This document shows positions 1 through 11,106 of a DNA stretch of 23,264 nucleotides, piece after piece. Location of the stretch: contig UZAE01013364.1 in assembly GCA_900617975.1 (NCBI GenBank), positions 1 through 23,264 on the forward strand. The letters are read 5' to 3'. The notes under the pieces are model-generated. The model worked only from the letters and a program-made list of their open reading frames with translations. It was not told where the DNA came from and made no database searches. Within the stretch, counting starts at the first letter, position 1, and each line of letters begins with the position of its first letter. The DNA is from Rodentolepis nana (Eukaryota; Platyhelminthes; Cestoda; Cyclophyllidea; Hymenolepididae). The position numbers and the translations under genes were made by a program.

Positions 1-236
1 GACTTCAAACTACCACGACCCCCCTGGTTGTCATATTCAAACCCTTCCACAGCACTCACCTTACCTTTTTCTAAACCTTTGTGTCTATCTGCCTCTTTTA
101 CATCTGTGAATCGCTCTTCTGTTCCCCACCCCTCGACTTTCTGCTACTTTGATGAACCTTCCCTCTGTGAAGCCCGAAGTCAGCCAAATGGTCAAAGATA
201 TCTATCAGAACGCCTGCCATTTAAAATAAATAAATA
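1..236 (+). mobile_element. SINE copy 1, 5' part cut off by window edge
   Basis: The window opens inside the element at the GACTTCAAACTACC block. The copy runs through the pyrimidine-rich middle (TTACCTTTTTCTA...GTGTCTATCTGCCTCTTTTACATC) to a diverged tail (GAAGCCCGAAGTCAGCC, then CGCCTGCCATTTAAAATAAATAAATA). It lacks the head only because the window starts late, so its left target duplication cannot be seen. It differs from the other copies at many positions and looks older. The open frame crossing it is an accident of the C/T-rich sequence. Confidence 0.88.
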
Positions 237-2596
237 TTTAAAGATCATAATGTGAGCACCTGCTACACCCTAATATAACATTACATTTTTTGCTAAGCCT
301 CTGATATTTCTTAAATAAATATCCGAAAGGAATTTCAATTATATTCCATTTTTTATTAACACTTTAATATTCCGTTTTCCTGAACACTAGCAACTGTTAT
401 TTAATGATATTTTAATGGTTGTAAAGGACCTCATACCCAAAAAAGTCAAAATTCCTTGCCGATTATTATAAAAATATTGGTAAAATTGAATGAGATTACT
501 TAATAATAATGTAATCAGTGATATTTAAATAAGAGTCAATCAAGGTACAATAAGCCAAAATAATAATGTAAAAAAAGTCGAAAAGAGGAATTTTAAATAA
601 AACAATCAACCTTTTTTATGAGTCAATTTGAGGGAAACTTTCGGTTGGCTAATATTTATTATAAAAGGTATAGGTTGAACAGGAAGGAATTGGGCAATCC
701 ATTTTCTCAATGAAATTTTAAGGTGTCACAATCCAGTGTAGTTAAGTCTTAAACTCGGCTGTGAAGAGTATTAGTACTGGTCGTTAGTTCAAACTAGCAT
801 TCTTTTCAGTCGCGTTTTACGGGGAAATACTCACTTCTCTGTGACGTGAGGGAGGAAACTTAAACCTAGAATTGTTATGAAAAGAAGAATACGCCAATCT
901 TTAATTACTGAGTATTATGACGTATGACGTTTACTAGTGCATATCATACTTATATTTACCTTTTTTTGGGAAAGAACTTTGAACCATATTTTGAAAATAA
1001 ATAATAAAAAGCCATTTATGATTTGCTTGAAAAAATTTCAGAACTCACTAGGGATAAAGCCCTTCAACATAGAAATAGGCGAATTCAATAAGAATTTTTC
1101 GCCCTGGAGGAGCCATGAATCGAAAGAGGCAACGACTATCCGAGCTGTAGGAGTTCGGCCATCCAGGACTGTGAAAGGTTCCAGAAGTTTCTGAATCTAT
1201 CATCACCTCAGAAGTGCCTGGACTGCATGTATACGTTGTGGGATGAATCGCTTCTAGTATTCAGAAAGTGCAAAAAGGCAAATTTACTTAAATTATTTTT
1301 TGAAGGTAAAATTAAACTGTTTGGACGATCTTAATGGCGTTGAGATTAAAGAAAAAATCGGTCAACAGAATCTTATGTAACAAATAATAACAAAGGCTAA
1401 ATGATTTATGATGCTACTTAGACAAGTAAATTTGGGTCCTCGAGATCGAAAAGTTGGAAGAAGAAGTTTTGATGTTTCCCTGCTCAGTAATAATATCAGT
1501 TCAATAAATATGCATAGTTAATTGGATAGCTCTTGGAATTCGAATGATTTGTTTATCTGAAATATTTATCAACACGAAACTTCAACCCCACCCCAAAGAC
1601 AAGTTAGCATTTCACTTAAATTCATTTTACCGTCATTGTGTTACCTTAATGTCGTCATTTGTTACAGTCACTTAGCAACAGGGTGACAATGCATTGCTTT
1701 AAAGGTTCTTTGATTAAGCGGTACAAACTGATCAAACTAGTAGGTAAGGTAAAGACGCAAATTGAAGTTTGAGGTTAAAATAAATCTTTAGTTGTGTATG
1801 CTACGATTCATAATGAGGAGATTAATATATAATTTGTCAATTAAGATGTAAAAGCATGCATTTAAAATCTAAATTATTGAGAATGACAGTCTCGAATGCA
1901 ATGTCTTCTCTTGAACCTATTGAAATTAATTAAGTTGAACATGGAGACTAAACATGCCTAAAGTACAAAATATAATATTTCATAATAACGGAACAAAGTT
2001 TTCTTAAAATCTTTGATTCAATAGTGAATATATAGAAATACGAATTCTATATTACTTGATTTACGATATATGAATTCATACACATTAGGTAAGTTATCTA
2101 GCCTCAATCAGTTCTTTAAATTCTATATACAATAGCCAATATTCTATTAAGAATTTTAGGCAAAATTAAAGTACTTATCAACAATAAATCTTAGCACGGT
2201 ACGACTGAACATATATTTGATGTCTGATAACTATGCCTCAACAGTGGAGCACTTTATAAACTGATTACTCTGAATTTCTGCTGAGAAAATGCTGTAAAAT
2301 CCTGAGTAACAACTACTTCCTCCAAGTAAAATTATGAGAAAGTGAGATGCTCCAGACGCGCCGTTTTCACTTCTGTAAAATTCGAAAAGCTTGATCTTTG
2401 ACGAGAATCGTCTTAATGAATTTCCTCATTCATTAGATATGAATTCTACTCAGGTACGTAGATTTCACCTCCGAAACATGCCTTGCTAGTCATTACTATT
2501 ATGCAAATAAATATTTTTTTCTAGTTCCATTTGCAGTGTGATGTGTTCTGGCAATGAACCTAATGGATGAAAATACAGGAATAAATACAATAATAA
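237..2596. other. AT-rich stretch without recognisable gene
   Basis: About 2.4 kb of AT-rich DNA between SINE copies 1 and 2. Stops are frequent in all frames. The longest frame (937-1194) shows no recognisable domain. I see no tRNA, long tandem repeat or transposon end here. Confidence 0.6.
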
Positions 2597-2608
2597 ATGT
2601 TAAGTTAT
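2597..2608. repeat. Left target-site duplication of SINE copy 2
   Basis: ATGTTAAGTTAT, repeated exactly at 2951-2962 on the other side of the SINE. A perfect 12-bp direct repeat that fixes both ends of the insertion. Confidence 0.92.
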
Positions 2609-2950
2609 GGGGTGTCCAATAGACCTACCTCCACGTGGTACACCCTGGGCAACGTATACTCATATGACAAAAAAGGTCTATTAACCGGCAGTTGACTTCT
2701 GACTTCAAACTACTATCCCCCACTGTATGCCACATTCGACCACTTCCACAGTACTCATCTCGCCTTTTTTCTACCTTTGTGTCTGTCTCTTACATATTGG
2801 AAACGTTCTTCTGTTCCTCTCCCCCCCCCCCCCCCCCCCCCCACCCTCTCGACTTTTTTCATTTTGATGTTCCTTCCCCTCTGTGAAGCCTGAAGTCAAC
2901 CAAAGGGCCAATGATATCTATCAAAACGCCCGTCATTTGATATAAATAAT
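2609..2950 (+). mobile_element. SINE copy 2, full length, 342 bp
   Basis: A full-length reference copy for the family, bounded by a perfect 12-bp target duplication (2597-2608 and 2951-2962). In order it holds: the head from GGGGTGTCCAATAGACCTACC with a CACGTGG block; the TTAACCGGCAGTTGACTTC block; a CACATTCGACCACTTCC block; and a pyrimidine-rich middle with an uninterrupted run of 22 C at 2821-2842. The tail follows (GAAGCCTGAAGTCAACC, GGGCCAATGATATCTATC, CGCCCGTCATTTGATATAAATAAT). Length, target duplication and A/T-rich 3' end show target-primed reverse transcription by a LINE. It encodes no protein; the frames reported in it are chance. Confidence 0.93.
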
Positions 2951-2962
2951 ATGTTAAGTTAT
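2951..2962. repeat. Right target-site duplication of SINE copy 2
   Basis: ATGTTAAGTTAT, identical to 2597-2608. It directly follows the A/T-rich 3' end of the element. Confidence 0.92.
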
Positions 2963-5900
2963 TTAAGCATATTTTGCTTAATTTTTTTTAAATTAAAATA
3001 TCTGCAGAATTAATAAACTGTTTGCTTAATTTAATCCCTCTTGAGAGTTTGCCCACAGTTTGGGCACAGATGGAAAAGTTAGCATCAGTGCATTTCTTGC
3101 AACATTACTCCACTATCCTTTGTGCTCACAGTACAATTATCCCTAATTTTGCCCACCCACGTTACACACCCGCCAACGAGACGCAACATTTCCGCCCCCT
3201 ACCCAACACTGTGCCTAATCAATGGCCAAATCTTTGTCTTTCGACTATTTCCGCGTGAAATTCATCCAAATGTCATTATCTTCTCAATTTATTCCATTTT
3301 AAATACATATTCATATTTACATTTAACCAATCAGAAAACCTTGTTAGTGATTTCTTTTACCTGTTTTAATATATGAGCAAGATTTTATACATCAGTCTGG
3401 GAAGCAATTTGTGCGGAAGAAATGGAAAATGGAATTTGAAGCTCGCTATTAAATCTTTAATTAGTAAAAGGTAAATTTAGAACTGTGAAGAACTGCATGA
3501 AATACACTTGCTGTCAAATATGCCATTTTGGACAATAATTTACAGCTTTCCCAACTCGATTTTTAAGCCATATAATTGATGGCGATCATTTGAAGCATGC
3601 AACATCATTAATGTTCCAAATTTATAAAGGTGAAATCTGAGTGTTATGCTAAGTCGGGGGGTACATTTGGATCAGTTCCGCTCGAACTTCATGATCAAAT
3701 AAATCTACTGGTTATAAAACATGGCAAACAGTGAGAATACATACTCAAATGAAATTAAATGCATAAATTTTGTTACTCTTTTAATGAGAGTAAATTTTAG
3801 ACCTCTTGCCTAATAAGTAAAATAACTCCGACAAAAGTGAAAGCGTATAATCGTTGATCTTAAAGGGAAAAATTGGTCAGTTATACATATTTCAAAAATT
3901 AGTTCAGATCTGCAAACTAAGCTGGTTTTTAGCAAACAAAAATAAAAAATTCCTGCGATACTTATATATTACTAATTTTTGCTTTAAAATATTTCCCAAA
4001 AACTTATGGAAAAGCGAGCTTTTTTGTGAACGTGCAATATTTTCTCAAAGCCTCTTTAATTTAATTTTTTGGCCTCTTGCGCTTATTATTGCTCGAACGG
4101 GACTTGCCTCATTAATGCATTAATGAAATCAGGAATTATTTCCCAAAAGGAGTATTACTAAGTGAAAACATCTACCATTGTCCGAAACTTTTATGCAACA
4201 GTGGAAATTGAAGAGAGTACAAGATGTCCTTGGCATGGGAGAGGATAATGGACATGCACACGGAGGGAAATACTCGCCTTTAGTTGAATAGACCGCCCTG
4301 AAAAATGCTTCGAACATGTGAAACACGACAAAGTGGATTTAATGGTCGCAGTGAATGGGGCAATAAAGTCGCACATTTCCACAGGCTTTGGGAAGTGGTG
4401 TTGTGCATGATTCAACGGTCATATTCTCCTTTACTGGAGGTGATAATTGTCGACTAAATAATATTTCATTGTCTAAAAAATTCAAGTTGCAACCCCTGTA
4501 TTCTATACAAGTGAATTTTTATATTGAAATTGGTAATATAATGAAGAGCCGGTAACGATTAAAAAAGACTTTCTAAATAGAAAGCTCCGATTTACCTTTA
4601 CCCTTTATTTTATTAAAAAGCGTTGAATGAAAGTGTTAAGAAAATAATTACTTTAAACGTCTCCTCAAAGTATATTTTATGCTAAAGGTTTAAGAGATTC
4701 TTGAAATTTATTTCAACAAAATATCCAAATGAAGTGAATGCTTGCGTACAATTAAATAAAAACAAATCAATAGAGGTAAAAGAAAATATGAAAAGCTAAA
4801 ATTTGTTTTTTGCTTTAAGTTGGTATAATGGTTAAGGGACTAGGGACGAAACCTCGAAAATTCTTTATTTAAACTTTCATTTAAAATTTGTCAAAACCTT
4901 TTTTCTTACTTTTTTATTTCGATATGCTCCAGTGGAGCACCGAATGCACCCAGAAGTCAAGCATCGTTTGCTCTCTAGTCTGGCAGCTTATGCGAACACA
5001 ACAGAGACCACTTTTAAGACCATTCTGAAATTATTGCACAATGAAAAGGTGAACTTTAGGTGCAACTAAGTTAGTTTGTTTAAAGGTGAGAAAATAATAT
5101 TTTTTTATTCAAACTTTAATTGAACATAAATTAGGCAATACAAGGCAAAATGTAATTCCAGCATTTCAAGGTTTAGGTACGTGGGGAATACCAAAATAAT
5201 CCTCGAACAAGGACTGAATTTTTGTAGAATAATTAGAAAAACACAACAAGCGGAAGAAAGCATATGCCGTTAAAGGTATTGAAAAAAAATGCTTATCTTC
5301 CCGCATCTGTTCATTTCGGTTCACCTTAGTTAAACAAATAATGTATGAAGAATATTTCACAGCAAAGCACACTATCATATATGAGGAGAAATGTTGAAAT
5401 TAATAAAAGTAATAGAATGACTGACAGTACGTCAGTTGTCATTAAAAATGCCAAAATTATTTAGATGTTGCTTTTCACAATAAGGTAGCTATTTTTATTC
5501 TTGGAAGGTAATGAAAATTAGGAAATAGTAAATAATAAAACGCAAGGAATCGTGTGGAGGTTTGGAGTGTAATTCAGGGAAGAGATTTACTCCAGTTTTT
5601 ACCTTCGGGTTGGAAATTATTTATTTATTGCTAGTTTGCTGCCTCATCTTTCAAAATCATAATTAAATTAGTCTCCACTGTGCACAAGGTTTGAACATGA
5701 AGATTCATTATCTTTTGGAATAACTCGATTTTAACTCGGTAATAATTGTAAAATCATTGCAACAATTGATTGTTCCAACTACATCAGGTTACAAATCGCC
5801 ATATTTTTGGATGCAAGCTTTTATCGAGTTGACTCCAACTGGTGTTTTAAACATCTACAATAGAGATGCAAATGAATTTAAAATTACTTCCCTGAATTGA

Positions 5901-8900
5901 ATTCATTATTTCTCACACTACCTATCCATTCCTAAATCAAAATAGTTTCAAGCCGAATGTAATTCCTTCGAATATATTCAATCAGTGGGGCTGGGACTTT
6001 CCAAACCAGAAAGTTATAAATATACCTCCCCTCCCCCCTTCCCATAGAAATGATAGACTTACAATTAGGCAGTTTCTATTTCATTTTGGAGGGAATGGGT
6101 CTGGTTGCAATTTGGCAACAAGTTAAGGTAGACACTAATTTGAAATGTTAATTTGCCGATAGTTACTGAAAGGATGTTTATTCGAGGCATAGTCTTTAAA
6201 CTTACTCTGTAACGATAAACGCACTGTGTGCTAATTTTGTCAAATTTTGCCTTTAAATGTCATGATTTAAAACCAGAGCCAAGCCTCCACACACCACCAA
6301 AATTGAGTTCTTCTCTTCTCTCTCTCTCGATCGTAACATTGGGTGATTGCGGTAATACTGGAAAATTAATTAATGCTTTCACTGGGGGGATAAAATTAAT
6401 TGAAAATTTTCATGACATGGTACGACTTCAATTAAAGAAAACACTCTTAATTAAAAGCGTTAATGACTGCGAAAAAGAACAACTAGAAAAAAGATTAACT
6501 CAAGATCTCCTTAAAATTGATTTTACTCTGATTGAATTTTTCCAGGACAGAGAGAAGCGAAAAATGAACGGAAAATAAGGTACTTCGTGACTGACTTCAA
6601 AGTGATCAAGTGTCCAATTGAGTTGAAGTTTGAAAAAAATTTCACTGAAAAACGGCCTTTCAGACTAGTAAGTGTTGGATTAAGTTTCGCAACTAATTTT
6701 CGTGTAATGGGAAACTTAAGCATTATGAAAATATTTGATACAAGAAATTTGATGTACTCTTTTGATCTAGGAGTCTTGTGACACTTTCCAGAAGGTCATG
6801 ACCTCCATTAAATGTAATAACTGAAGTGTATACATAATGGCGTAGAAGTAGTCTATTGAGAAGGTGGAACATGTGTTTTTTTGGCACCGGAGAGTATCGT
6901 TTCATTGACATTTTGACCAAAATACAAGCTTAGCAGAATAGTTATAAAGCAGGAATTTGCTGATTTTAATAACTAAAAGCCCTTATCGTAAATGCAAAAA
7001 GATGCATAAGGAACATAAAATAAATAAATGCCAGAATAGAAAGCGATTTGGCATTACATATATTTATTATCTAATTTAAGTAAATGATCAACGGTGTAGT
7101 CAACGACGATCTTTGAAGTTCTTCTATATTAATGACGCAAATGGTTTCTGATTTATTGGGGGGGAAGAGGGACGACCGGTGAACCTTACACCAACAAATA
7201 TCCACTTTTATTTCGTGGAAGTGATTTCGCCAAGATTCCAAACGACTTTCTTTCGAATCATAATCGGTTCTTTTGAGCCAAAATCGAGACATCACCGGCT
7301 TTACTTTCAACAAGGCAAAAAATTGACTTACAAAATAGAGAAAATAATAAAAATTTCATGAAGTGTTAGATTTTGTGAATTATTTTTAAAAATGTTATTG
7401 TGTTGTAACTATTTATGAATAATTGAAATGCCGATCTTCAGAATTTAATGCTAATTCAACAATATTTCAAAAAAAAATAAATTTTAATGAGTTAAATTTA
7501 ACAAGATTGATAAAGCCTAAAAGGTTTCCACTGAGGAAATTTTGCGTCTGATCAATGAATGCTAATTTAATTTTTCATTTAAACTAAAGCTTTGATGAAG
7601 CAAATTCATGCGTATTGGATCATGATTGAACTGGTAAATTGCGTCAGTTTCCAGTTCATGCATTTTCCCTTTTATTAGGTTTGCATGAGAAAAAATCATT
7701 TAAAATTACCTTAATTGCCATTTCTCTATTTCAACTTTCTCCGCATTTACGAGAAATTTTCGCTATGAAAAGCATCAAAACCTCACCCTTTAGGGAGTTA
7801 AAAGGTCTTGAGTGTAAATAGAAATATTAGTCTGAGAATAATTGCTTAAATGATTTTAACACACATAATTATTTTAATTACTACTCTTACAATTAATTGC
7901 ACGCTATATAATAAACATCTATAAAGGAGCCACTACACCAGGGATTCCAATAATAAAAGGCAAAAATACTCATTAATGATTGATCGCGCACAATGTGATT
8001 ATAGCATTTAATTGTATTCAATACACTCGGAAATTAATTAAATGACTTCGAACTTGCCAGCAATTGGTGCAAATGTCCTCAAAATAATGTCCAAGCTGAG
8101 TAGCTTTACTATAATCCATAAGATAATAAAACACTGCATATCTCCAGATACAGCATTGAAGTGATTTCAGTCCATAATTGTAGTTGTTATTTTTAGTAAG
8201 TGTCCACAATGAACTTTGAAGGCAGCAGTGGCTACACTAATTACACAATTAAGACAGCAAATCCTGGCAAAATAGAGGCGGTGGCAACAGTACTAATACC
8301 AGTAGCAGGAATGCATGTGTCGCTATTCCTTCGCGGTGTGTTTTACGCGCTGCCTCTCTCTCTCTCCCTCTGAATGCTGAAAAGGCCATTTTCTCCTAGC
8401 TGATTGGCCACTCACCATTCGCCCACGTAGTCCATCCCCACTGGACAGCATCTCATATTTGCAATGACTGTGCCTTGTCTTACCAACCCCCGTGTGCCCA
8501 TGTGGCGGCCAAGCGCTCGTTTGGACACACAGCGTGCGTGCACACTAACATATATTTATATACATTTATATATTCATATTAATACTTTTCTTTTCAACTT
8601 AAAAGAGGACTGTAAATTTTGCAACTTGAAATATCTATTTAATACTATTATTTATTAGAATATTGTACGATCGGCTAGAACGCGGCTATACCACTCTCCA
8701 TCCACAGCTGACTTATCAAATTTGAATGTAGTAAAACAAGGCAGTGTTCATGATACTGCAAGTACTATAAAATTCATCGCAGGCTTCATCGGAAAACTCC
8801 ACCCCCTTCCCCAGATCCTCCCCCACACCCCCAAGTTCTCTTGCCCTAATAATTCCTCTAACAAAACGAGTGAATTCCAAAACTGTCAACTATGTGTAGA

Positions 8901-9078
8901 GATTCGCGGGAAAGCGCTCAGTTGCACTGCCTACGAACTCACTTTTGTCAAGGCCCTCCAATCACCAAGAATGTCCAGATGCCTTAAGCCTTATTAAAAA
9001 AATAATGTCACCCAAACGTTGACATTAGATTCGAAGTGAGTTCTTCAAAGGTTACCTGAGAAAAGTATTAATAAATAT
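2963..9078. other. Long AT-rich stretch without recognisable gene
   Basis: About 6.1 kb with no identifiable gene. The longest open frame, 6228-6578 (116 codons), begins at a GTG; its first in-frame ATG is near 6417, leaving about 54 residues, lysine/leucine-rich with no recognisable domain. Small landmarks are a CT-rich run near 6308-6329, a CT-rich run near 8351-8372, a GC- and CpG-richer pocket around 8222-8530 and a C-rich patch around 8797-8850. Short A/T-rich simple sequence is scattered throughout. I see no SINE copy in this interval. Confidence 0.55.
8222..8530. other. GC- and CpG-richer pocket, possible regulatory region
   Basis: Against an AT-rich background this stretch is visibly richer in G+C and CpG (CTTCGCGGTG, TTTACGCGCTG, GGCGGCCAAGCGCTCG, GCGTGCGTGCACAC). 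It holds an inverted CCAAT motif (GATTGGCC near 8402) and a CT-rich run. No open frame with recognisable homology covers it. It could be a promoter, a diverged untranslated exon, or old repeat material. Function is inference only. Confidence 0.25.
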
Positions 9079-10260
9079 TTAGGGTACCAATAAAAATATT
9101 AGCCTTGATAAATCAGCATTAAAAACTTATTCATTTTAAATTATATTGACATAACCCACCTCTTTGTTACAAAATACTCTTTCAAGTGGCTTCCAACTTC
9201 AATCAAGTTTCGAAATTAATTTTTCCTAGAGAATGCTTTGTGATGCTTAAAAGGGGGAAATCGAAAGGCACAAGGTCTGGCAAGTGTGGAAATGTGTTGG
9301 AACCTCCCACTGTAATTACTGAATTTTTCAGGAGGTCATTCTTTCTTTAGAGGTCTGCTGAGTGATATGTTGACGAATTACAACTTTCCTATCAAATAAG
9401 CGAACACAGTTTTTTTCATTTATTTCCCTGATTTGGTCTTCACAAACCCCCACTCAATGTGTTTCACCTGCGTTAGACAATTCGTCACTGACTGTTCCAC
9501 GTGCATCCCACAGAAAAACATGGAAGGAGTTTCTGAGGGACAACTTTGGCTTGGCCTAAGGAATGAAGTGAGTGTTTTATTTGGACACAAACATCGCTTT
9601 CCTCCATTAGCTCTGTCATAAGCACTATATTTCCCGGTCCAAGTAACAAATTTATGTAGAAAAGAAAGAATTCTTTGATATCAAGATAAGAGAGAAATGT
9701 ACAAGTTTCTCCTCTCATCTTCGTTACACCAGTGATGCAAACCCGAATTCCAGTCCTATTCAAATTACAAATGCATTTCAAGAGTATTTTTACGATTTCA
9801 GATGGATCTTCTCTTTTTCATCGAGGATCTGATTTAACTAGGAATTTTTTATGTCAACATCAAAATTGGTTGGTAATGCTGGTTGTGGCACATCAGTTCA
9901 ATTCCCATTGCCGATTTTATTCCTTCAAATCAAAAGTGACATGGGCGACGGACTCTCACCACTTGTTCATAAATGTCGGTAGCACCTTCAGCAGTCTTCA
10001 AGACCTTGAAATTCTGGTCAAAGTAAAGTAGCTTTCGTTGTCTCTTGCCTTCTCTGTCTGCTTTGGTGTTGCACATATTGCCCATAATGCTAAAATGAAA
10101 TTTATTGCTCATAAATAATGTTGAACCATTTTTCTTGGAAGAAAGGCTTATGATAGATGTTTCCTTCACCGTGTGCGGACGCAGACTGATCTCAAGCATC
10201 TATTTGTAAAGTGTAAAATTTCTTATTGTTACACGTAGTGCATTTTTATACTGACCAGTA
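9079..10260 (-). mobile_element. Degenerate mariner (Tc1/mariner, DD34D) transposon
   Basis: A decayed DNA transposon of about 1.18 kb, slightly shorter than the usual 1.3 kb of mariner elements. It contains a transposase pseudogene on the minus strand. The proposed ends are weak inverted repeats: TTAGGGTACCAATAAAAAT at 9079-9097, and on the other strand TACTGGTCAGTATAAAAAT at 10242-10260, agreeing at about 12 of 19 positions including the GGT and ATAAAAAT cores. Both ends lie next to TA dinucleotides, the mariner target, but the exact target duplication cannot be fixed. The interior assignment is firmer than the ends. The element is inactive: its transposase has several frameshifts and stops. 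Confidence 0.7.
9150..10040 (-). pseudogene. mariner-type transposase pseudogene (DD34D)
   Basis: Mariner transposase cuts and pastes its element at TA sites in the nucleus, with an N-terminal helix-turn-helix region and a C-terminal DDD catalytic domain. Reading minus-strand frames in order I see an N-terminal block (LLYFDQNFKVLKTAEGA, from 10031) and a KSDPR block (9838) like the SDPR-Q-T segment. Next come WCNEDERRN...SLLS*YQR..SFLHKFVT (9740 to about 9642), matching the WVPHEL..SLL.R...FL.RIVT(GDE) region, and HVFLWDARGTV...GETH (from 9522), matching the WWD block. DRKVVI, then QWEV (9307-9296), PDLVPFDF (9280-9257), then FRNLIEVGSHLKEYFVTK close the series. From the residue replacing the second Asp (H-I-T instead of H-D-N) to the last Asp (VPFD) are 34 positions, exactly the family spacing, counting one codon short of a base at 9284-9285. 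The GDE motif is also unrecognisable. There are several stops and at least three frame changes. It is a dead copy. Confidence 0.8.
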
Positions 10261-11010
10261 AAAATTGAAATTATAAAATTCTCTCAAACTTTCCTCGAAG
10301 TATGTATTCAAAGCCGTATTGATCTACACACATATATAAATTATTTGCCTTAGAAATTTAAATTCAAAAGTAAATGATTTTGAAGACACCCACTGGGCAT
10401 TTTAACTGGTAATTTAAATCCTTCTTTGACCAATTCGCCCATTAAATTATTTCAGTTAAATACTGAGTGATGAAGAGGTATCGTGTGAATGCGTCATATT
10501 CCTACTTAGAAGTGTTCACAGCAAAGTTCAAGACTGTTCAGCATGAACATCAATGCACAAGTTAGAATGCCTAAATACGTCTTTTAACAACTTGTACTTA
10601 ACCGCCATATGCTGAATTTTGTAACCTTGTAAATAGGTTAAGACCTGTTTTACTAAAAATAAGAACTGAATTTCATTAAAAAATGTGGTCGAATCATTGG
10701 CCTGTTCGGGCATAACCTCATATCTCATATTTCCTCAAGTAATAGTAGTACTCAACTCGAATTAACTTAAAGCTGTAGAGATTGGTATTGGTCCATTGCT
10801 GTTTTAATGCTCTTAGGTGGCACTTATATTACCCAGAGGTAAACAAAAAACATTCCCGTATTTAATTATGAAAAGAAACTGACATTGGAGGAGAGTGGGG
10901 TCCAACAAATTATGAAGAGGAGGGAATCAAAAAAAACAATCTTGGAGCAGTTTCGAAATTTCAAGGAATCTTACTTCATTCGATTTTTTGCTTTAGCTAA
11001 TGTGTTTCTT
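10261..11010. other. AT-rich stretch without recognisable gene
   Basis: About 750 bp between the mariner relic and the LINE 3' end. A minus-strand frame at 10528-10728 has a faint LTYLQG resemblance to hAT-related proteins, but nothing around it supports this. No other feature seen. Confidence 0.5.
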
Positions 11011-11096
11011 CAAATGGCAGGCTTTATGATATTTATCATTAGCCCTTAAACTTTGACTTCAGCTTTCCCCATGGGTGGAGGAAGAGGGTACATAAA
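11011..11096 (-). repeat. LINE 3' UTR segment shared with the SINE tail
   Basis: It begins about 11 bp after the LINE stop codon. On the minus strand it reads TTTATGTACCC, a CTTCCTCCACCC stretch, GGGGAAAGCTGAAGTC, AAGGGCTAATGATAAATATC and GCCTGCCATTTGAA. The SINE consensus at the same place reads TTTGATGTTCC, CTCCTCC, GTGAAGCCTGAAGTC, AAAGGGCTAATGATAACTATC and GCCTGCCATTTGAA. It lacks an intact AAATA tail. It may be the LINE's own 3' end or, less likely, a 5'-truncated SINE that landed just after the ORF. Confidence 0.8.
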
Positions 11097-11106
11097 TAGC
11101 AGTTAA

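Noticed and set aside
6228..6578. 116-codon open frame, the longest in the window
   Set aside because: It starts at GTG, with the first in-frame ATG only near 6417. It has no recognisable domain or splice signals and matches chance expectation in AT-rich DNA.
8722..8997. 91-codon open frame with several cysteines
   Set aside because: It starts at TTG, includes a C-rich low-complexity patch, and has no recognisable domain.
10528..10728. Minus-strand frame with LTYLQG, recalling hAT-related proteins
   Set aside because: Only a handful of residues agree, and neither flank continues the similarity in any frame.
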